From JAKFWF01 sp963741505 (GTDB lineage: Bacteria > Pseudomonadota > Alphaproteobacteria > Rhizobiales > Hyphomicrobiaceae): a DNA stretch of 64,000 bases. The stretch is taken from positions 62,001 through 126,000 of the forward strand of contig CAVUIJ010000013.1 of the NCBI GenBank assembly GCA_963741505.1, in the 5' to 3' direction. The notes below the pieces were generated by a model. That model searched no databases and was not told where the DNA came from. It saw nothing but the letters and a program-made list of their open reading frames with translations. A program made the translations under genes and the position numbers. The stretch's first letter is position 1. Each line of letters begins with the position of its first letter. Positions 17,769 through 27,173 of the stretch are shown here, piece by piece.

Positions 17769-18305
17769 ATGTCTGCGCCAGAACTTCCGGTGGCGGCCGG
17801 CGGGCCCTGCGCTCCGCCAGCGTCCGCGGTCGAGCGCGTGACCAGTGTCGTCGCGATTCTCGGCGGCCTCCTGGCGCTCGCCGTCGCCCTACTGGCGACG
17901 ACCAGTGTGCTCATGCGCTGGCTCTTCAATGCCCCGATCGACGGTGACTTCGAGTTCGTCAAGATAGCGACAGCGGTCGCCGTATTCGCCTACCTGCCCT
18001 ACACCCAGGCCCGCCGCGCCAATATCGTGGTCGATACCTTCACCGGCTGGATGAGCCAGCGCGCCCGCGACGCCCTCGACGCGTTCTGGGACGTCGTCTA
18101 CGCCGCGTTCATGGGCTACATCGCCTACAGTCTGGTGATCGGCACGCTCGACGCCATCCGCACCGGCGAAACGACGATGCAACGGCAGCTACTGATCTGG
18201 CCAAGTATAGGGCTGTCGGCCCTGTTGTGCGCACTGCTCGCCGCCACGGCGCTGACAACAGCCTGGCGTCTCATCGCACCGAGCCCGCAAAGGTCCGTGC
18301 AATGA
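17769..18305 (+). CDS. dctQ: TRAP transporter small permease (DctQ family)
   Basis: A 178-residue inner membrane protein with four predicted helices. They lie near residues 25-48 (VVAILGGLLALAVALLATTSV), 65-80, 105-125 and 145-165. The family signature VLMRWLFNAPIDGDFEFV follows helix 1, and AYLPYTQARRANIVVD lies between helices 2 and 3. DctQ supports the large permease DctM. Its stop overlaps the dctM start (ATGA at 18302), so the two are translationally coupled. Confidence 0.9.
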   Translation: MSAPELPVAAGGPCAPPASAVERVTSVVAILGGLLALAVALLATTSVLMRWLFNAPIDGDFEFVKIATAVAVFAYLPYTQARRANIVVDTFTGWMSQRARDALDAFWDVVYAAFMGYIAYSLVIGTLDAIRTGETTMQRQLLIWPSIGLSALLCALLAATALTTAWRLIAPSPQRSVQ

Positions 18306-19744
18306 CCGGCGTCACGATCGCCCTGCTCGGTTTCGCCGCGATGCTGGGACTGATCGCGCTGCGCGCGCCGATCGGGCTGTCGATGCTGATCGTCGGCGCC
18401 GCTGGCTATGTGCACCTGTCGAGCGCACACGCGTTCTTCGGCTATATGAAGACCAACGCCTACCACCAGTTCGCGAACTACACCCTGTCGGTCATTCCGC
18501 TGTTCATCCTGATGGGGGCGCTGGCGGAGCGCGCCGGCATTGCCGCTGCCCTGTTCAAGTCGGCGGAGGCAGCGTTCGGCCGCTTCCGGGGCGGGTTGGC
18601 GATGTCGGTGATCGGCGCCTGTACCGCGTTCGGCGCGATCTGCGGATCGTCGGTCGCGACCACGGCAACATTCGGCCGGGCGGCGCTGCCGGAGCTGCTG
18701 CGCTACAAATACAATGGCGGTTTTGCGACCGGCGCCATCGCCGTCGGCGGCACCCTCGGCATCCTGATCCCGCCATCGGTGATCCTGGTCGTCTACGCGA
18801 TCACGACTGAGCAGAACATCGCCAAGCTGTTCCAGGCGGCGCTGATCCCAGGGCTGATTGCGGCCCTGTTCTACTGCATAACGATTGCCATCATGGTGCG
18901 CCGTAATCCAGGGCTGGCGCCGGCCAGCGCGAAGGTCGTCGTCGAGCGTGTGGCGCAACCCTGGTGGACGAAGATCATCGGTGGCCTTGCACTGGCCGCG
19001 ATCGCCACCCAGATGGTGCGCGGCCGGCTCGCTTGGGACAATGCCGCCGTGTTTGCCGGGCTCGCCCTGCTGTTCGCGCTCGTCGATATCGCAGTCATGC
19101 CGGCGATCATGATCGCCATCGTCGTCGTCGGCGGCATCTATGGCGGCATCTTTACACCGACGGAAGGCGCAGCGGTCGGCGCCATCGCCATGCTGGTTGT
19201 CGGCCTTGCCCGGCGCTCCCTCGGCTGGCCCGACATCATCGAGGCGCTGCGCCAGACTGCCGAAACGTCCGGCATGATCTTCATCATCCTGCTCGGTGCC
19301 GAGGTGTTCGGCGCTTTCTTGGCGCTGTCGCGGCTGCCGACCATTGCCGCCGAAACGATCGGCGCGTCGGGCTTCTCACCCTATACCGTGCTGATCGCGA
19401 TGCTGGCGCTCTACATCCTGCTTGGCGCGGTGATGGACGAGCTGGCCATGATCCTGCTGACGCTGCCGGTGTTCTTCCCGATCATCCAGGCACTTGACTT
19501 CGGCATGCCGACGGACGACGTCGCCATCTGGTTCGGCATCCTGGTGCTGATCGTGGTCGGCATCGGGCTCACCGCACCGCCGATCGGGCTCAACGTATTC
19601 GTGATTTCATCGATCGCGCGAACGGTGCCGATCGCCGACACCTATCGCGGCGTACTGCCGTTCATCGTCGCCGATATCATTCGGCTGGCGCTCGTGGTCG
19701 CAATTCCGAGCCTGTGCCTGTGGATGGTGCACCTGTTCAACTGA
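18302..19744 (+). CDS. dctM: TRAP transporter large permease (DctM family)
   Basis: A 480-residue polytopic membrane protein with about 12 hydrophobic segments; it is the sodium- or proton-coupled channel of the TRAP system. Typical segments: ALRAPIGLSMLIVGAAGYV, SVIPLFILMGALAERAGIA, GACTAFGAICGSSVATTATF, GTLGILIPPSVILVVYAITT and GIFTPTEGAAVGAIAMLVV. ATG 18302 overlaps the dctQ stop; an upstream frame from 18227 is not needed. The last 8 bp overlap the stop of the convergent acyltransferase gene. The three TRAP genes together form a complete transporter. Confidence 0.93.
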   Translation: MTGVTIALLGFAAMLGLIALRAPIGLSMLIVGAAGYVHLSSAHAFFGYMKTNAYHQFANYTLSVIPLFILMGALAERAGIAAALFKSAEAAFGRFRGGLAMSVIGACTAFGAICGSSVATTATFGRAALPELLRYKYNGGFATGAIAVGGTLGILIPPSVILVVYAITTEQNIAKLFQAALIPGLIAALFYCITIAIMVRRNPGLAPASAKVVVERVAQPWWTKIIGGLALAAIATQMVRGRLAWDNAAVFAGLALLFALVDIAVMPAIMIAIVVVGGIYGGIFTPTEGAAVGAIAMLVVGLARRSLGWPDIIEALRQTAETSGMIFIILLGAEVFGAFLALSRLPTIAAETIGASGFSPYTVLIAMLALYILLGAVMDELAMILLTLPVFFPIIQALDFGMPTDDVAIWFGILVLIVVGIGLTAPPIGLNVFVISSIARTVPIADTYRGVLPFIVADIIRLALVVAIPSLCLWMVHLFN

Positions 19745-21024
19745 TCATTGCTCGGTGCACGATCTTCACGGGCCGCCGCGGCCATGCGATCACGCCTGGC
19801 GCATGGCGGCCGCCGCGGCGCAACATTCGCGCCGGGCGCGTCGCCAGGCTCATGCGGGCGGGCGCGACTGTAGCGAGTAAGGGCGCCGAAGCCGGTGGCC
19901 GGCTTGTGACCCCCGCAGCATGCAGCCGCACGGCGCGATCCAACCAAGCCAGAATGGGCTTGCGCATTGCGATCGCCGGCCGCTCGACAAGCTCCCACGA
20001 GAACACCGCCATTGGCAGCGCGATCGAAAGTGCGTGCAGGGAAACCGCGGTTGGCCCGTATTGCGGCAATAGCGCTATGACGAGCTGCTGGATCGGCCCG
20101 GCGAAGATATAGACGCCATAGGAGTAGTCGTTGTCGGTGGTGAGCGCCCGCAGCGGGCCGAAGGTAAAGGTCGCGACCCATAGCGTCGCGTAACCGAGGA
20201 ACAGGCAACAGGCGAGCTCGCCGAACCGGGTACCGATCAGCGCAACGAACGCCAACGCCAGAGGGATCAGCAGCAGTCCGTCGATGCGCACGTATTCGCG
20301 CAGCAGGAAGGCGACGGCGCCGGCATAGAAGTACAGCGCGAAGTATCGCAGATTGTCGAGGAAGGTGTAGGTATCGAGCGGCTTCGGCTGGCCGATGAAC
20401 GCGGTCGCGACCAGCAGCGACAGCAGCAATGTCGTATATGGGCGCAAGCGCTCGTTGATCAGCCCGATCGAGCCGATGACGCCAAGGCCGATGTAGCACA
20501 GCACCTCGTACTTCAGTGTCCACAACGACACGTTGACCATGTCGGGCAGCGGCTGGTCGGAGAAAAGGTGCGGCAGCGGCGCCGAGCCGGTGACCAACAT
20601 CAGTGTCTTGACGATGTAGAGCGGCAGCTGCCGGTCGCCGAAATAGGCGGCGAGCCCGCCTCGGGTGAACATCGGTCCCAGCACCAGCGCGGTCAGCAGG
20701 ACGCACACGAACAGCGCCGGCAATATGCGAAGAGTGCGAGCGACGGCATAGTTCGAGGACACTGCGGCTGCGGATGAGGCTCTGTGCCACCAGGATGCCC
20801 GACAGGAAGAAGAACACCTGCACCGCATGCTCGCCGATCGAGTGACCGGTAAACCGCACCAGCGGATCGGCGATCTTGGAGCCGGTGGTGAACCAATAGG
20901 AATGGGACACCAGCACCGCGATCGCCATGGTGAGCCGGATCACGCCGAAGCTGTTCTGTCTGGGCTCGAGAATGTCGCCAAGGCGTGGCGCCGACGTCAA
21001 GAAGGGCAGCGATGGAAGTGCCAT
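19737..21024 (-). CDS. Acyltransferase-3 family membrane protein (apparent frameshift)
   Basis: A polytopic membrane O-acyltransferase of the acyltransferase-3/OafB type, about 430 residues when joined. The N-terminal part from ATG 21024 reads NSFGVIRLTMAIAVLVSHSY and VQVFFFLSGILVAQSLIRSR, the typical first helices and the FFxLSGxL motif. Near 20755 the family sequence moves to another frame (SNYAVARTLRILPALFVCVL) and continues through some nine helices to 19737. Removing one C from GTCCTCG restores the frame (RSVSNYAVAR). Proteins of this family acetylate or succinylate exopolysaccharide, O-antigen or peptidoglycan; the substrate is unknown. It is convergent with dctM with an 8-bp overlap. 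If the frameshift is real the gene is inactive. Confidence 0.78.
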
Positions 21025-21144
21025 GGCGGTGCAACGGGTTCGCGGTTGAGCGGTCAACCGCCTGCCTTGCATCGCCCATGCCAGCCTCGGCGGGCACAAC
21101 TTCGGCCAATGATCGAAGTTAATCCGGGCCCGATCGGCTTGCTG

Positions 21145-21684
21145 CTATGGCTGGGTCTTCTTGGGCGGCACGGTTCCCGGTTGCGCGACCGGTGGCACCG
21201 GCGATGCCTTCTCGAGTTCCTCCAGCGTCGGCCGGCGCAGCTCCTGAGCCTTCTGCATTACTTTGCGCATACTGTCTTCCATGCGCTTTTCCATCTTCTC
21301 CGCCCGCTCGATCAACTTGTCGTCAATGGCACGGATCTCACGCAAGCCGTCGTCAGTGCTGGCCCACACGACGCCGAGCAGCAGGGCCGCGATCGGCGCC
21401 AGGAACAATGATATCTGCGATCCGACCCGCAGGAACCCGACCCAGAACAGCGTGAAAAGCAGTCCCAGTGGCAGCACTGGCCAGCGCTGCGGCGGGTCCA
21501 TCATGATAAACAGGAAGGTCAACACCAGGGCAGCGATGCCGAGCCCGGTGACGACCAGCGGATGACGCGCCTGCATCGCCCCCATCGGCCAGCCGAAGTG
21601 CAGGGCAATGGGGCGATAGATCGCCAGACTGAAGCCCCATCCGAAGGTTGCCATCGCCAGCAGATAGAGCGGATTGTATGTCAT
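21145..21684 (-). CDS. Hypothetical membrane protein with C-terminal coiled coil
   Basis: A 179-residue protein. It has four hydrophobic helices at about residues 5-22, 42-62, 67-85 and 90-110 (LVVTGLGIAALVLTFLFIMM, LPLGLLFTLFWVGFLRVG). A charged coiled-coil stretch follows (IDDKLIERAEKMEKRMEDSM), then a Pro-rich tail. No catalytic motif or family name is recognised. It may share a minus-strand transcript with the small membrane protein gene at 21900, 215 bp upstream. The acyltransferase gene lies 120 bp downstream in the same direction. Role unknown. Confidence 0.65.
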   Translation of the reverse strand: MTYNPLYLLAMATFGWGFSLAIYRPIALHFGWPMGAMQARHPLVVTGLGIAALVLTFLFIMMDPPQRWPVLPLGLLFTLFWVGFLRVGSQISLFLAPIAALLLGVVWASTDDGLREIRAIDDKLIERAEKMEKRMEDSMRKVMQKAQELRRPTLEELEKASPVPPVAQPGTVPPKKTQP

Positions 21685-21899
21685 GGTGCGTTCCGTGGGT
21701 GCTAGACCGACCTTGCGCGATTACGGGCGACAATCGTCCGTCGAGGGCCAAATTGCCAGGACCGGCCCGCGCTCTAGGTTAAGATCGGCCGCGTGGTCGC
21801 TGGCGGCCAGCATGCCAAGAAGCCACCGCCCGTCCAATAGTTTCATTGCGTTGGCGCCGAAACCGGATGTGCCCTGCGGCGCCATTCGAAGCCGGCGGC

Positions 21900-22145
21900 T
21901 CAAGCCTGCCAGAGCCAAATCGCGCTCGCATGCGCCACCGCGGCCAACAGCATGGCATGGGCTGCAATGTCAATGATCTCGCGGGGCAGACCGGCCGCAG
22001 CCGCCAACCAATCGATCGTCAGTCCGGCAATAAGCATCAACAGCGACAGGGCCGCGAACAGCACTTGCATCGTGCGTCTGCTACGCCGGCGCTCGGTTGC
22101 GACCGATGAGGACGGCGTTGTTGCGCTTGCCACTTCTCTACCCAT
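21900..22145 (-). CDS. Small hypothetical membrane protein
   Basis: About 81 residues from ATG 22145 (a GTG or similar at 22157 would add four). The basic N-terminal region is followed by two hydrophobic stretches (VLFAALSLLMLIAGLTI and IAAHAMLLAAVAHASAIWLW). No family recognised. It sits between the IalB-like gene and the coiled-coil membrane protein gene, all on the minus strand. Codon use is typical of the window, which supports it as a gene, but it is short. Confidence 0.45.
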   Translation of the reverse strand: MGREVASATTPSSSVATERRRSRRTMQVLFAALSLLMLIAGLTIDWLAAAAGLPREIIDIAAHAMLLAAVAHASAIWLWQA

Positions 22146-22188
22146 GACGCTCGACACTCTACGACTTTGACCGGCCCGCGGCCGCGCA

Positions 22189-23064
22189 CTACTTGACTGC
22201 GATTGCCCGCTGCTCTTGACGCTTCAGCCTCTGCAATTCGCTCAATCCTGGCCGAAATCCCGCCGCCGGGACAGTCTGGGTCAGCACCAATCCCGGCGCC
22301 GGGCGCACATCGAGCTGGAGGTTGCCACCATCCGACAGTCGTGTCGCCACCCTGGCGGCAGCGCCGACCTCCGCCTCCATGAGACATCCGAGCCGGCCGC
22401 AATCATCGAATGTCTTGCGTACCATCACAGCCCCGGAGTGGGCGCGGACCATATCGGAAGATACGGACGGCTGCGGCGATGAGGACGCGTCTGCGAACCA
22501 ATGCGGCTCGGCTCGATCGACATAGAGCCGCCACAGCACCCGCTCGTGGCCGCCGATCTCGTCGATAACAAAGTGGGTCAACATCCGAACATGGCCGGCA
22601 GCCCCATTGCCGGGTTGAATGTTGGCCTCGGTCTCGTGCACTAGGGCGCATCGCTCGCGGCGGCCGGACGCGCCGCACCTGATTGTCCAGGCTCCGAAAT
22701 GCCCATGCAGGCGCGGCGGCAGCTCGCCGTCGATCTCGCCCCGCGCCCATGGCCACGACCACACCGTCTCCTCGGGCGGCGCCTGTTCGGCGAAGGCGCA
22801 AGTGCGCGCGACCACCGATTGGCGCAGCCGAAGCCCGGCAAAGGTCTCTCCCAAACGATCCGCAATTCGGCGCCACTTGCCGCACTTGTCGGACAGGCTG
22901 GCCGCGGCAACGCCGCGGAACGGCACGCGCGAACTCGAAATATCGACGCCGAGTTGCATCGGGCGGTCCCATGCCGCCGCCGGTGTGCCGGCAAGACAAG
23001 CAGATGCTGACGCAATCCCCAGCCCTACCGCCGCCAGCAGTGATCCAATTCCCCGCCGCCACAT
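22189..23064 (-). CDS. IalB-like (invasion-associated locus B) domain exported protein
   Basis: 291 residues from ATG 23064, chosen because it starts a clear Sec signal peptide (WRRGIGSLLAAVGLGIASAS, ACLAG cleavage region). The frame is open upstream to 23151. The centre has HFGAWTIRCGASGRRERCAL followed by VHETEANIQPG. This is the pattern of the IalB family: G-x-W and two Cys about ten residues apart that likely form a disulfide. A second Cys pair (DDCGRLGCLMEAEV) also fits. IalB-type proteins are periplasmic or secreted; in Bartonella IalB contributes to erythrocyte invasion, but most alphaproteobacterial homologues have no known role. The N-terminal 110 residues are unlike IalB and may be an extra domain. 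Confidence 0.65.
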   Translation of the reverse strand: MWRRGIGSLLAAVGLGIASASACLAGTPAAAWDRPMQLGVDISSSRVPFRGVAAASLSDKCGKWRRIADRLGETFAGLRLRQSVVARTCAFAEQAPPEETVWSWPWARGEIDGELPPRLHGHFGAWTIRCGASGRRERCALVHETEANIQPGNGAAGHVRMLTHFVIDEIGGHERVLWRLYVDRAEPHWFADASSSPQPSVSSDMVRAHSGAVMVRKTFDDCGRLGCLMEAEVGAAARVATRLSDGGNLQLDVRPAPGLVLTQTVPAAGFRPGLSELQRLKRQEQRAIAVK

Positions 23065-23156
23065 CCCGATGAATGCCCCACCCCGGTTGATGTTTTCTAA
23101 CCGACGATTGCCAGAGCGCGCCAGAGCGCAGGCGCCACATCGCGGCAACATTGCAG

Positions 23157-24419
23157 TTACCGGGCGCGCCCAATCAACCGATCGAGTTCAGCTTCGAGGA
23201 GGGCGCGGTCGTCTGGGAAATCCCGCGCGATCCACCAGGCTTCGAATGCGGTTAGCATCTCGCCGAGGCGCGGCCCGGGGGCTGCTCCGCGCGCAATGAG
23301 ATCGCGGCCCGAAAACGGCAACTTCGGCACCGGCCAGCGCGCCGGCAGCGCAAGGATCTGCCGCCAAGCGTCGGCCGCGGCGGGCGCACCGCAACGCGCC
23401 CAATCGAGCAACACGCGCTGGCGGTACCTGTCCTCCCCCAAGCGATAAAGTGCCCCGTGCAGGGCTCGCGTGTCCAATGCCGGAGATATGGTGCCAAGGC
23501 CACCGGCCAACACCAGGACGTTGCGTTCGTCACTCGACAGACGAAGATGCTGGGCTAGCCGTACCGCATCCTCGTCAACCGCGATCGCAAGTGCGGCAAG
23601 CCGCAGGCGCGCGTCCGACACCAGCCCTAGCGCGTTTTCGATGGCAGCCAGCCGTTCGAACACGCCAAGCCTGGGCGCGACCGGCAGGATCGCCGTCAGC
23701 ATCCCGAATGCCGCCATCGCGTGGATCACCGGCACCGCGCGGGGTGCCGCCAGCAGCCGCACCAGTTCAGCTCTGACACGCTCAGCCGACAGGCGGGCGA
23801 GGCCATCGCGTTCGGCGACCGTCGCGTCGAGGCCCGTCGCATCCGGGGCGCCATCGGCATACTGGGCGGTAAAGCGGAAAAACCGCAGTATCCGCAAGTA
23901 GTCTTCGCGGATCCGCTGGTGCGCGTCACCGATGAAGCGCACCCGCCGCGCCAGCACATCGTCGAGACCTCCGAGCGGATCGAAGATAGTGCCGTCGGCA
24001 TCGCAATAAAGCGCGTTGAGCGTCAGGTCGCGGCGCGAGGCGTCCGCCGCCCAGTCGTCGGTAAACGCCACCGTGGCGTGGCGGCCGTCGGTGTCGACAT
24101 CATGCCGCAGCGTCGTCACTTCGAAGGGATGGCCGTGTGCAATCACCGTGACGGTGCCGTGCTTCAGCCCGGTCGGAACGGTCTTGAGGCCATCCGCTTC
24201 GGTGGCAGCGATCACCTGCTCGGGCGTTGCCGTGGTCGCGATATCGATATCGGCCACCGCACGGCCAAGTAGCGCATTGCGCACCGCGCCGCCGACCACG
24301 CGCGCGGTATGGCCCCGACCATTGAGGCTCGCCAGCAGGCGCTGCGTCGGCTCGGCTGCGAGCCACGCAGCAGACTTCAGCGAAGGAAGCGCGTGTTTCA
24401 CCTCTGTTGCGATCGCCAT
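23157..24419 (-). CDS. CCA tRNA nucleotidyltransferase / poly(A) polymerase family protein
   Basis: A 420-residue class II nucleotidyltransferase. ATG 24419 (MAIATEVKH) is preferred over an upstream start at 24497, which would overlap the DUF6111 gene. Motifs: RVVGGAVRNALLGRAVADID (GG-VR and the DxD metal pair), KTVPTGLKHGTVTV, DASRRDLTLNALYCD, GLDDVLARRVRFIGD and RIREDYLRILRFFRF. These define the head and neck domains that add CCA to tRNA 3' ends, or A tails in the PcnB branch. No HD phosphohydrolase domain is visible. The order Nudix - DUF6111 - CCA enzyme on one strand suggests one operon. Confidence 0.9.
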   Translation of the reverse strand: MAIATEVKHALPSLKSAAWLAAEPTQRLLASLNGRGHTARVVGGAVRNALLGRAVADIDIATTATPEQVIAATEADGLKTVPTGLKHGTVTVIAHGHPFEVTTLRHDVDTDGRHATVAFTDDWAADASRRDLTLNALYCDADGTIFDPLGGLDDVLARRVRFIGDAHQRIREDYLRILRFFRFTAQYADGAPDATGLDATVAERDGLARLSAERVRAELVRLLAAPRAVPVIHAMAAFGMLTAILPVAPRLGVFERLAAIENALGLVSDARLRLAALAIAVDEDAVRLAQHLRLSSDERNVLVLAGGLGTISPALDTRALHGALYRLGEDRYRQRVLLDWARCGAPAAADAWRQILALPARWPVPKLPFSGRDLIARGAAPGPRLGEMLTAFEAWWIARDFPDDRALLEAELDRLIGRAR

Positions 24420-24435
24420 CCTGCGTGCCCGTCGA

Positions 24436-24705
24436 TCACTTGACCATGTGGCCAGGCTCGATCTTGCCGTCCTTGTAGACCGGCGGCTGGTAGGCATCGC
24501 CCGGCTCGCCGCCCGAACTGGTACCGAAGAACGCCAGCGTGCCGACCATCAGCACGATGCCGCCGACGAACAGCCAGACGAGTGGTGCGTCGCGCAGGAC
24601 GGGGCTTTCGTCACCTTCGCTTCGCCGTCGCACGAACACGTAAGTCACGTAGAGCAGAGTGGGGGCAAGAAACAGCAGCAGATTCTCGATGACAATGCGG
24701 ATCAT
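24436..24705 (-). CDS. DUF6111-like small membrane protein
   Basis: An 89-residue protein with two membrane helices (residues 5-25, LLLFLAPTLLYVTYVFV; and 42-62, PLVWLFVGGIVLMVGTLAFF). It has a short polar C-terminus (DAYQPPVYKDGKIEPGHMVK). The pattern matches the DUF6111 family of small alphaproteobacterial membrane proteins found between a Nudix gene and the CCA-adding enzyme gene. It lies 16 bp upstream of the CCA enzyme start and about 58 bp downstream of the Nudix gene. Function unknown. The family name is from memory. Confidence 0.75.
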   Translation of the reverse strand: MIRIVIENLLLFLAPTLLYVTYVFVRRRSEGDESPVLRDAPLVWLFVGGIVLMVGTLAFFGTSSGGEPGDAYQPPVYKDGKIEPGHMVK

Positions 24706-24763
24706 GGGGTGCGGGAAGTGCCCTCGTTCTGACGACGTGTTGACGATCGCAGATCACCTGCAA

Positions 24764-25420
24764 TCATGCGAACAGCCGCAGATGCAAGGTCTTGATGATC
24801 CCGGCCGTCGCTCCCCAAATATAGCGCTCGCCATAAGGAATTGCATAGAACGATCGTTCCCGCCCGCGCCACTCGCGGTTGTGCCGCTGATGGTTGGCAG
24901 GGTCCATCAGGAACGCCAACGGCACCTCGAAAGCGTCGGCCACCTCGCCCGGATTAAGCTGTAACTCAAAGCCTGGCTTGACGAGCGCCACCACCGGCGC
25001 GATGCGATAGCCGGTGCCGGTGCGATAGCTGTCGATGAAGCCCAGCGGCTCAACGTGGCCGCGATCGAGCCCGATCTCCTCCTCGGCCTCGCGCAGTGCT
25101 GCGTCGGTCGCGCTCGCGTCACCGTCGTCGATCCGGCCGCCTGGAAACGCGATCTGACCGGCATGGGTCGACAGCGATGCGGTGCGCTGCGTCAACAATA
25201 CCGTCAGCTCATCGCGGGCAACAATCGGGATCAGCACCGCGGCCGGTCGTGGTGCCTCCATGACCGCAAAATCCGCCAGCATCTCGGGATTGAGGTCGAA
25301 GTCGCTCGGCCCCCATACCTGACCGCTGCGAGGGTCGAAGATCGCCTCCGACGCCTGCCGCAACAGACGTCCGGCGGCAAGAGCGCGCAAATCGGCGGCA
25401 TCGCGAACTAGGATTGGCAT
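24764..25420 (-). CDS. Nudix hydrolase, CoA pyrophosphatase (NudL-like)
   Basis: 218 residues from ATG 25420. A complete Nudix box GGRIDDGDASATDAALREAE continues to EEIGL (consensus G-x5-E-x7-REUxEExGU; the first Glu position is Asp-rich here). Upstream LLTQRTASLSTHAGQIAFPG is the CoA-pyrophosphatase signature (LL-x-RxxxxxxHxGxxxFPGG). It should hydrolyse CoA or acyl-CoA to phosphopantetheine and 3',5'-ADP, or a related nucleotide substrate, in the cytoplasm. The longer open frame to 25573 has no matching sequence before this ATG. It is the first gene of the Nudix - DUF6111 - CCA operon and is divergent from the amidase gene. Confidence 0.88.
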   Translation of the reverse strand: MPILVRDAADLRALAAGRLLRQASEAIFDPRSGQVWGPSDFDLNPEMLADFAVMEAPRPAAVLIPIVARDELTVLLTQRTASLSTHAGQIAFPGGRIDDGDASATDAALREAEEEIGLDRGHVEPLGFIDSYRTGTGYRIAPVVALVKPGFELQLNPGEVADAFEVPLAFLMDPANHQRHNREWRGRERSFYAIPYGERYIWGATAGIIKTLHLRLFA

Positions 25421-25693
25421 GACAGACTTATGCGAGGCCGAGCACCGGCTTGCAAGAGCACCGAGACACCAGCCCCTCGCGTTCCGACCCCAATTCAGCC
25501 GCCAGAGCTGCCGGTCAGGCAATTTTGCGGTGCAATCGCATTGTCCCATGGCACGCTGCGGCCACTTTTTCACGCCGCTTTAACCCTAACCGCTCCATAA
25601 CATTGCCTTGGCAGGACCGGTGTTTTGCCACAGTCCTCGGGCATCCCAGAGGCAAGGGAATTGAAGACGTATGCGTAACGGGGGTCTGTGAGT

Positions 25694-27126
25694 ATGCGTT
25701 CACCCAAGTATCCGCGCACCGGCCGCCGCCGGTTTGCGGGCAGTTGCTGCGTTATTGCGCTGCTGTCGTCCGCAGCACCGCTCGCCACGTCGGCGCAGAC
25801 GGTTGCACCGCCGGCACCCGGCGTGCCCGTGCTGAAGACGACCACCCAATCGATCGCGGTCGGCCGGCCGCAACCTCCGCTGCCGCAGCAAAGCCGGCAC
25901 CGGCTGTCGCAGAGGCGCCGATCACGGTCCAGGACAGCGTCGAGGGCGACACCAGCCGTACCCGCTTCGTCATCGGCCTCGACAAGGCGGCGGAATTCCA
26001 GGTGTTCTCGCTGTCGAACCCCAACCGCGTCATCGTCGACCTGCCCGACGTGCGCATGCAGCTGCCGGCACCCCACCCGGAAGGCGCGGTCGGTCTGGTG
26101 AAATCGTTCTATGGCGGCCTGTCGGCGCCCGGCAAGACCCGCGTCGTGATCGCCGTTACCTCGCCGGTGGTCGTGGAAAAGGCCGCCGTCGAAAAGAGCC
26201 GCGACGGCAAGGGCCATCGCCTTGTTCTCGACATCGTGCCAGTCGATCCAGCAATCCGGGCGCAGCCGCGCAAGCCGCTGAAAAGCACGGTGGCGATGGC
26301 GACACTGGGGGCTGCCGGCGTGCAGCCGCCGGCCGCCATTCAGCCGGTGGCGCTGGTCCAGCCGCCGCTGCCGAAACCGGCAGTCCGCCCCGAAGTGCTG
26401 GCGCAGAAAGCATTCAAGCCGGTGATCGTCATCGACCCGGGCCACGGCGGCCACGATTCCGGTGCAAACAAGTTCGGCGCCATCGAGAAGGACGTGGTCC
26501 TGGCCTTCTCCAAGGTGCTGCGCGACAAGCTCAATGCCACCGGTCGTTACAAGGTGCTGATGACGCGCGATTCCGACGTATTCGTCGAACTCGACGCCCG
26601 CCGCGATTTCGGCGAAAAGCACAACGCGGCGCTGTTCATCGCCGTGCACGCCGACTACGCCGGCGCGCAGGCCCGCGGCGCCACCATATATTCCTTGCGT
26701 GAAGGCGTCGCCAAAGACCTGAAGCGCTCTGCCAAGGGCGAGGTCTCGGCGAACGTGCTCTCGGCCGCCGAACTCGCGGCGGTTAAAAAGCATGACGGCG
26801 ATGCCAGCGCGGTGAAGAGCATTCTGGCCGATTTCGCCGAGCGCGAGGTCGAGGTCAACAAGGACCGCACCAACGTCTTCGCCCGTTCGGTCATCGACTA
26901 CATGGGCGGCTCGACCAACCTGCAGAACAATCCCGACCGCTCCGCTGTCTTCAGGGTATTGAAGACCGCCAAGGTGCCGGCGGTGCTGATCGAGCTCGCC
27001 TATGTCACCAATCGCCAGGACGCCGCCAACCTCAAGTCTGATGTCTGGCGCGACAAGGTCTCGGGCTCGATCACGACCGCGGTCGAGAACTATTTCTCAA
27101 ACCAGATCGCCCGCTTGCCGATGTGA
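25694..27126 (+). CDS. amiC: N-acetylmuramoyl-L-alanine amidase, AmiC type with AMIN domain (apparent frameshift near the N-terminus)
   Basis: A periplasmic peptidoglycan amidase for septal cell wall splitting, about 475 residues when joined. The signal peptide is read from ATG 25694 (RRRFAGSCCVIALLSSAAPL, cleavage near SAQT). The rest is in another frame from about 25870. The AMIN domain (TRFVIGLDKAAEFQVFSL, NRVIVDLPDVRMQLP) is followed by a Pro/Ala linker and Amidase_3 (IVIDPGHGGHDSGA with Zn His, IEKDVVLAF with Glu, FIAVHADYA with Zn His, VLIELAYVTN with catalytic Glu). The frame change at GGTCGGCCGGCC needs one missing base (or two extra), unlike most other shifts in this window. A terminator follows. 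Divergent from the Nudix operon. Confidence 0.88.
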
Positions 27127-27148
27127 TGAGATAGTCCTGGAAAATCAA

Positions 27149-27173
27149 AAGCCGGCCATTTGGCCGGCTTTTT
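27149..27173 (+). terminator. Rho-independent terminator after amiC
   Basis: GCCGGCCA-TT-TGGCCGGC (27151-27168) followed by TTTTT. The perfect 8-bp GC-rich stem lies 24 bp after the amidase stop. A preceding A-run makes partial bidirectional action possible. Confidence 0.9.

Noticed and set aside
21721..21918. Small minus-strand frame after the 81-residue membrane protein gene
   Set aside because: It has only a TTG start inside the previous gene and no family match. It could be real but cannot be supported.
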